This document shows, piece by piece, positions 22,488 to 30,889 of a stretch of 30,889 bases of DNA; position 1 is the first letter of the stretch, and each line of letters starts with the position of its first letter. Location: assembly GCA_009801015.1 (NCBI GenBank), contig VHZZ01023655.1, positions 1-30,889 of the forward strand, read 5' to 3'. The position numbers and the translations under genes are program-made. This DNA comes from Silene noctiflora (lineage: Eukaryota > Streptophyta > Magnoliopsida > Caryophyllales > Caryophyllaceae). Under the pieces are notes generated by a model that saw only the letters and a list, made by a program, of their open reading frames with translations, was not told where the DNA came from and made no database searches.

Positions 22488-22676
22488 TTAGCGTATTGGG
22501 TCAAATGTGGACATGTGGCGCAGAGGAATGAGCTTCTCCCCGCTCTCCTGTTTCGTACCAAAAGTATTAAACGATGCCCGTTGAAAATGTGTTAAAAGGT
22601 TTGTGCGGACCCTTTCAAAGAGGCCAACTCCAGACTTTGATAGATGGGATAACTTCTGAACTGTTTGCTTACTCAT
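22488..22676 (-). CDS. Hypothetical 62-aa minus-strand ATG frame
   Basis: Minus-strand frame starting at an ATG whose complement is at 22674-22676. The same frame is open further upstream to a GTG at 22778, which would give 96 codons. From the ATG the protein begins MSKQTVQKLSHLSKSGVGLF, continues RVRTNLLTHFQRASF and ends HMSTFDPIR. It is basic, with Ser, Leu, Thr and Gln, has no low-complexity run and no obvious membrane segment, and resembles ordinary soluble protein sequence. No family was recognised. There is no partner gene or upstream signal. It could be chance or a decayed fragment. Confidence 0.2.
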   Translation of the reverse strand: MSKQTVQKLSHLSKSGVGLFERVRTNLLTHFQRASFNTFGTKQESGEKLIPLRHMSTFDPIR

Positions 22677-25600
22677 AACGGGAGTAAGAGGATTTCGTGT
22701 GGGACCTTTCCCTTCTTTCAACCTACCTTTAAAGTTTAAAGGGTTCCTATCAAGACAAAGCCATAGAAATGAAATCACTTGCGATAAAGAGTACGTATGA
22801 GCCTCTTGCGGTTCTTGCTTGACTTATTAGGAACGAAGCTTGGTCCCTTTGACGTGAAAGACCGCACTTCTTTTTTGAGGAGCCCATCTCATCTCATTTT
22901 CTTACAATTTAATATAAAGATCTTACTCTTACTCTCGATCGCACGAAAGCCATTTCCGATGGTGAGAACACAATTCAGGTATCAAATCTAGCTTTTTCTT
23001 ATAGAAAATGTAAGAGCAAAAAAGCGAGTCCGGTTAGGTCGGTCGGACGATTACGCGGACGTCAATTCAAAGTATTCCCAGAAAGAAGGGTCAATTAAAG
23101 ATGATTGTGGTTTTGCTGGTAAAATTCCGGAAAAGATTCTAGCGGATTTCGAATGATACTTAAACCTCTTAAGGGGTGCTTTACTATAAGATACCCGCCG
23201 CGCCCCTTTACATTAAAAGAAATCTCAATCAAATGCAGTACTTTTTTGCTTCCTCGAGGACGGATGCTCCCTATGAAATAGCCATAGGAATGCATGTCGG
23301 TGAAGTGGAAATGTTAACTTTTTTTATGGATTGAGGAGCTGCCCTACCCATGGAATGAGGCTCTCAGTGGGTCATCAAGTCCTTTTGAATTAGCAGCTGA
23401 ACCAGATAAAGAGGAAGAAGGGTCGTACCAAAGCGTTAAAAAATGAATCCACGCTAGAGCCTGTATGAGAACCAAGACCTTGACAGAAGTTTTTTAAAAA
23501 AGGGATTTCACTAAGAGTAAACGTCCTTTGAAAACGTTTATGGTTTTGATAGAGAATGCGCCGGGGCAGTCCTTCGTATTCTCAAATATTCTAGCTCCTT
23601 CACTAGCGTTTGAGCTTTCGTGGAATAGACTTAACCAAAAATTATCGTGTGGACTCCCTGCAATTTGTGTATCGGATTTGGTCGAACCCTCCTTCACTCT
23701 GACCGACGAATGGGCATCTTGATTGATGCTTTAATGCCAGTCCCAGCCTAACCGTGGAGGTATTTCCTATATTTTTACGCCGATAAGTTCACAGATATCT
23801 TTGAAAGTATAGGCCTGTTTAAACAGGATTCTACTTTCTTATACTTATAGAAGTTCTTACTCATATTCTCGAGGAGGCTAGTTTTTGAGATAAATAAGTT
23901 TCCTGTTTCCTCCATAAGGGCATGTCGGGATGAAATGATTGCACTGGCAAAAGTTCTCATCACTTGCTTCATGTAGGATATTTTAAAAATAATGGTAGTA
24001 TAAGGAGAGTAAGCTATGCCCATTCCAATAAAGTCTTGACGCCGAGCACGTATTGGCCAGATATATAACTTTCTTTTTAAACGGTAGTACGCCCAAACGA
24101 AACTCCTTGTGGGACTGGCGGCGCCTTTACAGGGGTACCAACTCCTGTATTTTCCGGGGAAGAAGCGTCCACCGAAGACGTTTGCAGATGAGTAAAAAAA
24201 TGGGACCCCTTATTTTTTCTTTTAGTAGAGCGAATTCCCGGAAAAAAATTTTGAGATTTAAGAGTAGAAAGCGAATCCCATCAGTTAACGTTTAAGATCT
24301 CCGAGATAGAATAGCAACCGAGTAAGGACTTGCCACACAGTTTCAGTAGAGCCTTACTGTCTGTTAAAGGAGATTGAGCAGCATTATAAAGGCGTGTTGC
24401 AGGTGGCCTGATAGTGTAGGAAAGAAAGTCCACATCGAAATTGGCCCCCTTCTTCCTCTTAACGCCCGAGGTATGAAAGAGTCGTAGCGCCCTTCTCGTT
24501 TACTCTTCTTAACAGCCAACCTCTTTCAGAGCGTAAACTTCACTCGTTCCATCAGGAGAGGGTGCGTAGCAGCCCGTTCTATCAGTAAAGGAATTCCGAT
24601 CAAAGTTTCGTCTACATAAGCCCGAAATGATAAAGGGAATCTCTTGTTACACGCAAGCAAGGGTATGCAGAAAAGAAAGACGGAATCTTTCCGAATAGGG
24701 CATACCCCCTCGCCCCCTATATTATAAGGGGCCTCTACCTCTTTAAGAATACAAGGCAATTTGCTCTATCAACAGCTGCCGGGCTCGGTCAAACCAACCG
24801 CTAACCTGGCTATCGAGCTGAGTTAACTTCTTAGCAAAAGTAAAATGGAGCTTTCTACCCCGCGGAAGGTCCTACCATACCGTTATGGTATGACTACCTG
24901 CTACGGACACTTCTGGATTTGCCCTCTTAATTTGATAGGCCAGGTACTCCCTTTGGCTTGCTTCCTTTTCTTCCCTCTTTTCAAACGTAAATTAGCATAC
25001 AAAGCTTCATTTAATATGGGCATAGCTCAGTTCTGAGTTCCCTTGGTTGAAAGAAATGGAACGGGTGGAGTTTACGAAAGGAGTATGTTAACGTGCTTTC
25101 TTTTATGACATGCTTTCATAAAGGATAATCGTACCCTTACGCGATTTGGCTCTAAAGTAATGAGAACTTTCTCCCACGGGGAAAGAGAATCTTGTCCCTA
25201 CCCTTCTGAGCTTATTCGGCGAGACTTTAGGTAAAGTAAAAGGCGCTTGCCGTGTATGTCTTCTTCTATTATAAAAGGTATTAACTTGCTCCCACTTACA
25301 ATGGGATAAGGTAGACTTCGGCCCTAGCTGGTGGAATAGATCCTTCTTTTGTTTTGAGGGTAGGTAGGATCTTGACCTATTGGAAATCCATGGAAGGCGC
25401 GGAGGACTTGTCAAATATAATAATAGGACGAGAGTATGGAGAATATAGAGCAAGAAAAGGTATCAAAAGGAAGTAAATTTAGAGCAATGCTTTTCTTTTA
25501 CTTTCTGAGCAGAATGAGTGTTGGCCTGTGTGGCCACAATACGTTCGACGACGAATGCTTGGGTTGTTGCGCATGAAGAGCATCTTTCCGTGGTTGGCTG

Positions 25601-27319
25601 AACATGGTGGTGGTCGTTCGAACGCAAGTCACAAATTAAAGAGGCACGAGGATGCTCGACCAAGGGATAGGAATTTAACTGAGCCATTAAACCTTATTTA
25701 CTCCTGTCACTAGCGATCTCTTCCCCGTAACTCCCTCTTCTTGTCTTGTTCTCGAGATATAAATAACCAAAAGGGGCCTTACCTTAATAAAGAAAGAATC
25801 CTTATGGTAAATAAGACTCAGAGAGGATTCCTCCTCCCTCTGATCTTTCGGATTCCTCTCTTTTTGATGCGGGTTTTCAATTCGATGTGAATTAAAGCAT
25901 CAAGCAAAGAAAGGAAAAAGGGGATTCGCGCATTATGAATGTAATTTGAATCTTCTTCATATCGCACTTAGCGCTCACTGGGACTTTCCAAGCAAATCCT
26001 TAGAGCGAGAGCCTCGAAAGACGGATGGATGCTGAATGTTGGTTGAGCAGGGGGTATGCTTGCAAAAGTTCCAATTAGAACCTTTTCCTTGTTTGGCTTG
26101 GTATAATCTTGTGAATTTGATTTACGCTTTTTTAGTAAAGTGGTGGGCTTCAGGCAATGGTAAGAAGCGCTGGCTGCTTTTGATCCAATGGTGGTCTCAG
26201 TAGTAAACCATCTATCTTTTCTTTAGTCTCCCGTTCTTGTCTCTAGCGGATTTTCCTTTGGAAGGTGGTCTTTGTGCGGGTTGGTTTGAAGCAAGATGCG
26301 AGTAGATAGAGGTTATGTTCACCACTGGCCGAATGCTGGGCAGTCATTGTGGTAGCTCGAGCGAGAACCGGCGTACTTTCCTTCTAATCTTAGTATTCTT
26401 TATTATTCTCGGACAACCTAAACTCATTCTAAAGAACAAAAAAACCGCACTTAGAATATCTAATGTATCATATCTAAACGCTAGGATGGCAACTATACTA
26501 ATTGAGCCAATCATTTGCTCCATCCGAAACAGCCTCTCGGTAACTTGAAAATTCTCCGATAAAAACTCTCTTTTTTCTTTGAATATTCGATCTAGTTATC
26601 TACTGGAACGTATACTAAGAAAAGCTTAGCTCAAGTCCGAGTGAGTCTTCTTCTAAGAGTAAAACCTTCAGAATGTTAAGCCGGAGCGAATCTCCTTAGA
26701 GTGGGGCTGAGTCACTCTTACCGAGCTATACTAAAGAATACTAAGATTAGAAGTCATGCGAGACAGTCACTCAGCAGCGAAGGGAAGCTCATAAAAAGAA
26801 TCTTTCCAATTCAATCTACAATCCAAGAGTTCGGTGACTTCTTCCCTTGGCATTGCTTGGCTTGGCTCTGAACCACCTTACCATAACTTACCATCTCATA
26901 TCTTGGTCGTAGACGAAGTCAAATAAACGGAGGTTGAGCATGAAGATGAAACCGCAGTTCAAGAAAAAGATGCTCCCTGTGTATCCAGCCTATGCTGTCT
27001 ATCCTTATCTTGTTCTAAGATTGTTAGGAATCCTGCACCATTCTTGTATTGCTAATAAGATAAATTCTGCACACTTTCTATATCTTTATCATATCTGCTA
27101 GATATTATTTTTTATTTATGACTGGGAAAGCCTTTTCTTTTCTCATTAATTGAGATGCAAAATGAGCTCAACCAAGCATAGGATCACATGTAATGTAAAA
27201 GGGGGCATTTTTTGAAAGTCGTCGAGTTCATACTATACTATAAGAAACTATGAAAAAGACAGAGGAAAAAGTGCACTTATCACAAAAGCACATCCTGTGA
27301 ACTGTTAAAAGGTTTTTAA
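22677..27319. other. Spacer with weak frames and a hairpin
   Basis: No supported gene. Frames of 61-82 codons recur on both strands (22.8, 23.1, 23.5, 23.8, 24.05, 24.5, 24.8, 25.5 and 26.3 kb) with no recognised family. A 116-codon minus-strand frame at 25103-25453 opens at TTG and has no ATG until near its end. Around 23528-23722 both strands are open, a sign of permissive composition. A hairpin lies at 24873-24890. Confidence 0.45.
24873..24890. repeat. 7-bp hairpin TACCATA / TATGGTA
   Basis: TACCATA, loop CCGT, TATGGTA. A compact tetraloop hairpin, not following a recognisable gene. Confidence 0.4.
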
Positions 27320-27553
27320 AAAAATTCACTTGAAGACCTCGAAGGAAGTAAGACCCCGATCGAGGCATGGGTTCTCGGCTATAATTTAGAGGTTTTGCAA
27401 AGAAGTGGATTTCCTTTCCATCAGCAACTTCATTGGCTTAGCCTTCTTCGCTCCCATCATATGCTGCGGAGTCTTCGTCGACGTTTCCTTATTCAGAGAA
27501 TTTTTCCGGTGAATAATCTCTATGTTCGACTACGTAGACAGTTGGATAGGTAG
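27320..27553 (+). CDS. Open 77-codon frame without early ATG, strongly protein-like
   Basis: Stop-to-stop frame bounded by TAA (27317-27319) and TAG (27551-27553). The only ATG is codon 48 (27461), which would leave 30 residues. Read through, it runs from SLEDLEGSKTPIEAWVLG, through QRSGFPFHQQLHWLSLLRSH, to RSLRRRFLIQR and ends VRLRRQLDR. An acidic helix, an aromatic and His segment and a basic amphipathic end without simple-sequence runs make this the most coding-like text in the window. In plant mitochondria a start could be an ACG edited to ATG or lie in a lost upstream exon, but no such signal is seen. A fragment of a dead or transferred gene fits best. No family was recognised. Confidence 0.25.
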   Translation, partial: KNSLEDLEGSKTPIEAWVLGYNLEVLQRSGFPFHQQLHWLSLLRSHHMLRSLRRRFLIQRIFPVNNLYVRLRRQLDR

Positions 27554-27636
27554 AGTAGAATAGGCGTTTAATTGTTCACTCACCATAAAACATAGCACCA
27601 ACTGTAATTACTGTTGTATCCGCTACTATGTTCCGC

Positions 27637-28014
27637 TCACCCATTCTCCCCTTCCCGTAAACTCGCAATTAACTTCATTTTGATACGTTTAGGTTCGAAA
27701 GTCAAATCACGAAGCATCCCGCGAATGCAGAAGACTAATGCCGTTAGCTGGGAAGCGAAGGAGGTCTGGTGAAATGGACGTTGGCAATCAAGGATGTCCC
27801 TCCGATCTAAGGCGTCAATCTCTGAGAAGACCGCCTCCGCAGCAGCAAAATCTTCATCCTCGGCAACTTTAGCCACAATACACAAAGAAAGGAAAAAAAG
27901 ACTCGAGCGTCTGAACCAGGCACTCTCTCCTAGGGAGCAATTTGATGGGCCTCTATAAGAACCTACCTCGGATTCATGTAGAGAGGTCTCACCTAAGAAA
28001 GATTTACTTTCCAT
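27637..28014 (-). CDS. Hypothetical 125-aa minus-strand frame, longest ATG frame in the window
   Basis: Minus-strand ATG frame (complement of the ATG at 28012-28014). The phase stays open to a TTG at 28080, giving 147 codons. From the ATG: a Ser/Glu-rich start (MESKSFLGETSLHESEVG), a hydrophobic segment near residues 37-48, then a distinctly protein-like acidic Ala-rich stretch (AEDEDFAAAEAVFSEIDALD). The end is basic (residues 110-123). No family was recognised. Its length is close to the chance maximum for 30.9 kb, so length alone is no proof, but the acidic Ala-rich helix is unlike neighbouring T-rich frames. It lies tail-to-tail with the plus-strand frame ending at 27553. It could be a nuclear or horizontally acquired fragment. 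Confidence 0.27.
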   Translation of the reverse strand: MESKSFLGETSLHESEVGSYRGPSNCSLGESAWFRRSSLFFLSLCIVAKVAEDEDFAAAEAVFSEIDALDRRDILDCQRPFHQTSFASQLTALVFCIRGMLRDLTFEPKRIKMKLIASLREGENG

Positions 28015-28138
28015 TTCTATAGAAGTCAAACTAGAATAGCTTGGATTCAGTGCTCTCTTAGGGTTCACATGTCGAAACAAAGCCCATGGGCATTTGACTA
28101 AAACAGTTTAGTAGTAACGGCTTGAACCTCCTTTAATT

Positions 28139-28158
28139 TTAATAAGGATTAATAAGGA
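28139..28158. repeat. Perfect tandem 10-mer TTAATAAGGA x2
   Basis: Two adjacent identical 10-nt units. It lies 20 nt before the ATG of the 28178 frame. A slippage product or recent micro-duplication. Confidence 0.5.
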
Positions 28159-28177
28159 AGGTTATGCTCCTGTACAT

Positions 28178-28357
28178 ATGATCAACCAATCCAGGTACTC
28201 ATCCTGTGAAATCTTTAATGATATCATGGCTTTCTTCCCATCTTTGTTGCGGTCTGTCCAAAACGTTGCTGGAAAGGAAGCAATCTCTGAAAGAAAAGAA
28301 GTGTCCTTGCAGAAAAAGATTCCTCGACCAACGTCTGGGAAAATCCTTTGGCGGTAG
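28178..28357 (+). CDS. Hypothetical 59-aa ATG frame
   Basis: ATG frame of 59 codons ending in TAG. The phase is open upstream to a TAA at 28115-28117. The translation begins MINQSRYSSCEIFNDIMAFF, continues PSLLRSVQNVAGKEAISE and ends RPTSGKILWR. It has varied composition with no low-complexity runs. An alternative phase is open across the same DNA (28206-28463, GTG start, Leu/Ser/Lys-rich); at most one could be real. This phase looks more natural. The tandem TTAATAAGGA just upstream lies inside the open phase. No family was recognised, and chance is quite possible. Confidence 0.2.
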   Translation: MINQSRYSSCEIFNDIMAFFPSLLRSVQNVAGKEAISERKEVSLQKKIPRPTSGKILWR

Positions 28358-29431
28358 AATAAGGCTTAAGGCTCGGCTCTTATTATTATTATCAAGTCAA
28401 CGTCTCCCGTTATTTATGATATTAAGTATGAATGCGAGTCCTTTGTTTGCAGAAGGAAAGTGAGAGGTGGACTTCACATCCAGGATCCATGCTTCGATCC
28501 TAACCTAGGGACGAAATCTCATTAGAAAGTCACTTGCAGTGTTTGGGTTTCGACGCTTTTAGAAGAATAGCCTCCCGTTGCGGCCCCCGAGTTGGCACCT
28601 TTTACACCCGCGGTCGGAGGAGCTTTTTTTTTCTATTCTAGCTGCTTTTCCTTCTGTTGGCTTCTTGTCCGCAATCAGCCAATTAATTTTTTAATGAAAA
28701 AAAAGAGACTGCCCCTCTAGTAGTATGCATCAGGCCTAGCTCACAGGACAAAGTGTGTGATTGTGCTTAAAGACCAGGAAGGGGGCAGTGCCCTCCCTCG
28801 AAAAGTCATTGCTAGCTTGTCCCATTCAGTCACATATTAACGAATTTAATGTATTTATGGCTAATTTAGAGATAGAGGTAGAGGTATGTCAGTAGCTGGC
28901 CCTCTTTTTCTTATGATGAGTCATCTTGAACCTTGAGGATTACCGACCGCCTATCCCGTCTTTCTGTAGGTCTATTTGAACAGAACCCAAACTCTATTTC
29001 AATCCAGACCTATCTCGTGTCCCATATCTTGCACTTGTTTCCTTTTAAGTTAAGAAGGTGCTGGAAAGCTCAATTAACTCTCAATCATGCTACTTCCATA
29101 CGTGATAATATGAATCCGAACGCTTATTTTTAGTGCTCAGAAAGGCTAAACATTCATAGAAGAGTTATGGGCCTGGCTCTCTCCAACCAAGTGATGAGCG
29201 CCTTTCCTATTTGAATTTATTTTTAAAGATGAGATTTCGTATGAGATCTCATAATCATCAGAGGACTTCCTGGCACCGCCTACCTTATCGGGCTCGGATC
29301 TTTTTCTTTTTGGAAACTGCACACATTTCGTTAGTAAAGCATAAAGTTATAGTTCTCCTAGTCAGGTAGGGGCTATAAGCTCAGTAAACGACCATAGTAA
29401 TGCGTTTTTTTATTAAAGCGCGGAAAGACGA
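28358..29431. other. Spacer without supported gene
   Basis: A TTA-type microsatellite lies near 28380-28393 and a T10 run near 28626. A plus frame of 66 codons at 28.93 kb has no recognised family. Confidence 0.45.
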
Positions 29432-29842
29432 CTATGTAAAGTGCTTTGTTTCGAACGAACCTCTCAGGAGGCCTTTTCTTTTGGTTGATCCAACCCGAGT
29501 AACCCCGCTCACTCCAGCAGCAATAGGAGGAAAGACCCGACTCTTTGCCTTGTTTTGATTTGCAAAAAGGCTTGACCTGTATTTCCCGAGCAAAGACTCT
29601 AAAAAGAGAGGCATATTTATGCTGTGAATTCTTAAAGAGTTCGTCCATGAAACCTGGAAATAGATAAAAATTTCACTGACCAGACGTAAGATGGGCAATC
29701 GCTGTATCTTTACACTACGGCACAAGTGGTGAAAGACTGACTTTCCGTATTTGACTTTCCCGTTGGCCCGATCTGAGCTGAGTAGGCTCGATGACTTTGA
29801 TCGCCGTTTAAGCCAGTTACAAGAAATAGAAATAGAAGTCAA
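29432..29842 (-). CDS. Hypothetical 136-codon minus-strand frame, TTG start
   Basis: Long minus-strand frame, but it opens at TTG; the first ATG is codon 77 (29614), leaving 60 residues. The N-terminal half is Ser/Lys/Arg-rich with a hydrophobic Ile/Phe/Tyr patch near residues 55-62. After the ATG comes PLFLESLLGKYRSS, a PPIAAGVSGVTRVG segment and a basic end. No family was recognised. A second phase is open over the same bases (29373-29648), again showing permissive composition. At 136 codons it is near the chance limit for this window. If plants start it anywhere it would be the internal ATG. Confidence 0.15.
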   Translation of the reverse strand: MTSISISCNWLKRRSKSSSLLSSDRANGKVKYGKSVFHHLCRSVKIQRLPILRLVSEIFIYFQVSWTNSLRIHSINMPLFLESLLGKYRSSLFANQNKAKSRVFPPIAAGVSGVTRVGSTKRKGLLRGSFETKHFT

Positions 29843-30889
29843 ACTATAAAAAAGAATGATGAGTCACCGGCGGTCAAAAAGACCAGTACGAGTGAGTTGT
29901 TAGGTTTTCTTTTGTGTTAATGAAGATGGCATTTCCGTTCCGTGGGTTGGCCCATCAAGCAGTGAACAGGATCACACTCCCCTTTAGATTTTTTTTATAT
30001 GGAATGTCTTTAGGATTGGGTTGCTTTCTGAAGAACGAGAACGAAGGGCCTTCTCTTATCTCTGTCCCATAGGTTTACTTATCAGCCTTGCTTTATGGTA
30101 AAGATAAAGAAGTTCCCGATGGAGCACCCTTAGTTTTTTGTTGTTCTAATTCGCTAGGACTTTCCTTTAGCAGAGAAATTGGCCTATTCACAAAACACTT
30201 TCTTAAGATATATAAGGTACAGGGTGTGAACTAGACGAGCAATGTCAGTAAATAAAGAAGGTGCGAAGCAGTTTGAAATACTCTTTTCTTTGTCTTCCTT
30301 TTATTTAACTTATTTAATGTACGAAAATGGATAAGGTCGCCCCGCGGCTTCCCCTAGAGCATACATTCTATATAAAGTCAAGCCTATAGATAATGGGTAG
30401 GTTAGAAGCGTGAGCAGCAGCTATGGGGAGCTGCTTTGACAAAGATCCTTCTTACCAAATTTCGTGTGAAGTGAGCCTAAGAGCGAAAATCTGTGGCGAA
30501 GGAATGGAGGATAGGAACGAGAGGTTAGAGCCTCTTCCTCTTGCCAATGGTAAAACAAATAGCGAGAAATACTCTGCTCCTCTTTGTGTGGGCAAAACCC
30601 TCATTAGCGGACGTTTATGACTAGAAAAAAGTCTGGATTCGATGTGGACCCTACCTAAGATCATCCTAGATCAACTGTATATGATAAACCAAATTGTAAT
30701 ACACATTACCCCAAATAAAATAAAACAAGAGCCTTTTCGTTACTCATGACTTTTCCCTTAAAATATTGAAAAAAAAAAATTAAAGTCAAAGAATGCGGTC
30801 TTTTTTTGTTTAAAGCGGTCAAATGGGTACTGAAAAAGATGCTATCCGTTAACCCTTTCGCAACAACAGTTGTTCCAACCGCCCCCTCT
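29843..30889. other. Terminal spacer with hairpin
   Basis: No supported gene. An ATG frame of 65 codons at 30423-30620 and an antisense frame over it have no recognised family. A 7-bp hairpin overlaps its start. The window ends with AACAAC-A-GTTGTT at 30862-30874. Confidence 0.45.
30416..30435. repeat. 7-bp hairpin AGCAGCT / AGCTGCT
   Basis: AGCAGCT, loop ATGGGG, AGCTGCT. Moderately G+C-rich stem; the ATG in the loop starts the weak 65-codon frame at 30423. Probably coincidence. Confidence 0.4.

Larger units (their letters stand above)
1..30889. other. Probable land-plant mitochondrial intergenic DNA, gene-empty
   Basis: Both strands were read for conserved plant mitochondrial proteins, rRNA cores, tRNA T-arms and group II intron domain V, and none was recognised. 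Composition is roughly 40% G+C from spot counts, with many short GAAAG/CTTTC-type tracts, which fits plant mitochondrial spacers. Stop codons are dense and no frame is clearly longer than chance allows. Assignment to a mitochondrion is inference; nuclear intergenic plant DNA is the main alternative. Whether this is a slice of a larger molecule or a whole small chromosome cannot be told, and no terminal inverted repeat is visible at the window ends. Confidence 0.65.

Noticed and set aside
23494-23722. Open frames on both strands over the same bases
   Set aside because: Mutual openness over about 200 nt is common at this composition. Neither product was recognised.
24388-24437. GGAAAGAAAGTCC resembling the conserved RNase P RNA core
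   Set aside because: Only a short, inexact match in tract-rich DNA. No partner P4 strand or surrounding helices could be found.
25103-25453. 116-codon minus-strand open frame
   Set aside because: Opens at TTG with no ATG until three codons from the end. Composition is not convincing and no family was recognised.
25610-25635. TTCGAAC-type T-loop sequences (here and near 12930, 20612, 28121 and 28925) as possible tRNA genes
   Set aside because: None has a 5-bp T-stem around the loop, and none has a D-arm, anticodon stem or acceptor stem at the right distance.
1-30889. Group II intron domain V, mitovirus polymerase motifs, linear-plasmid terminal repeats and CRISPR-like arrays
   Set aside because: Looked for by eye on both strands and not found. 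No GDD context, no conserved domain V hairpin, no inverted repeat at the ends and no regularly spaced repeats.

Overview
This window looks like intergenic DNA from a land-plant mitochondrial genome. That is an inference from texture, because no diagnostic gene was found. Base composition is roughly 40% G+C by spot counts. Short GAAAG/CTTTC-type purine and pyrimidine tracts recur throughout. There is none of the tight gene packing of a bacterium or plastid, and no recognisable nuclear transposon. A stretch of plant nuclear intergenic DNA cannot be excluded. One ambiguous base (N at 12950) shows that this is assembled sequence.

No conserved mitochondrial gene was recognised by eye on either strand: no nad, cox, cob, atp, ccm, mttB, matR, sdh, rps or rpl reading frame, no rRNA core, no cloverleaf tRNA and no group II intron domain V. 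The open frames present are short. A rough chance estimate, assuming about 6% stop codons per frame, predicts around thirty stop-to-stop frames of 77 codons or more in a random 30.9 kb. The longest frame here (about 147 codons) is therefore near the chance maximum. Several of the longer frames also open only at TTG or GTG. Every coding call below is a low-confidence hypothetical, kept because of its length, an ATG start or protein-like composition.

Layout. 1-3.1 kb: two weak frames in bland sequence. 3.1-5.9 kb: almost nothing. 5.9-7.5 kb: three ATG frames in a row on the plus strand (5906, 6409, 7164), the middle one G+C-rich and codon-like. 7.5-9.65 kb: one frame. 9.65-12.1 kb: an open-frame desert with a small cluster of TAAGCTTA palindromes. 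12.1-16.2 kb: scattered short frames and the longest perfect hairpin found (about 16.0 kb). 16.2-22.5 kb: mostly empty, with a second desert containing one small coding-like frame (21892). 22.5-27.3 kb: one weak minus-strand frame. 27.3-28.4 kb: the densest coding-like block (27320 plus, 27637 minus, 28178 plus). 28.4 kb to the end: nothing convincing. Small repeats comprise several hairpins and palindromes, two micro-tandem repeats and one diverged 28-nt pair (10467 and 22159).

No operon, pathway or new system can be supported. The most notable property is the absence of genes over 30.9 kb, as in the expanded intergenic DNA or gene-free chromosomes known from some plant mitochondria.
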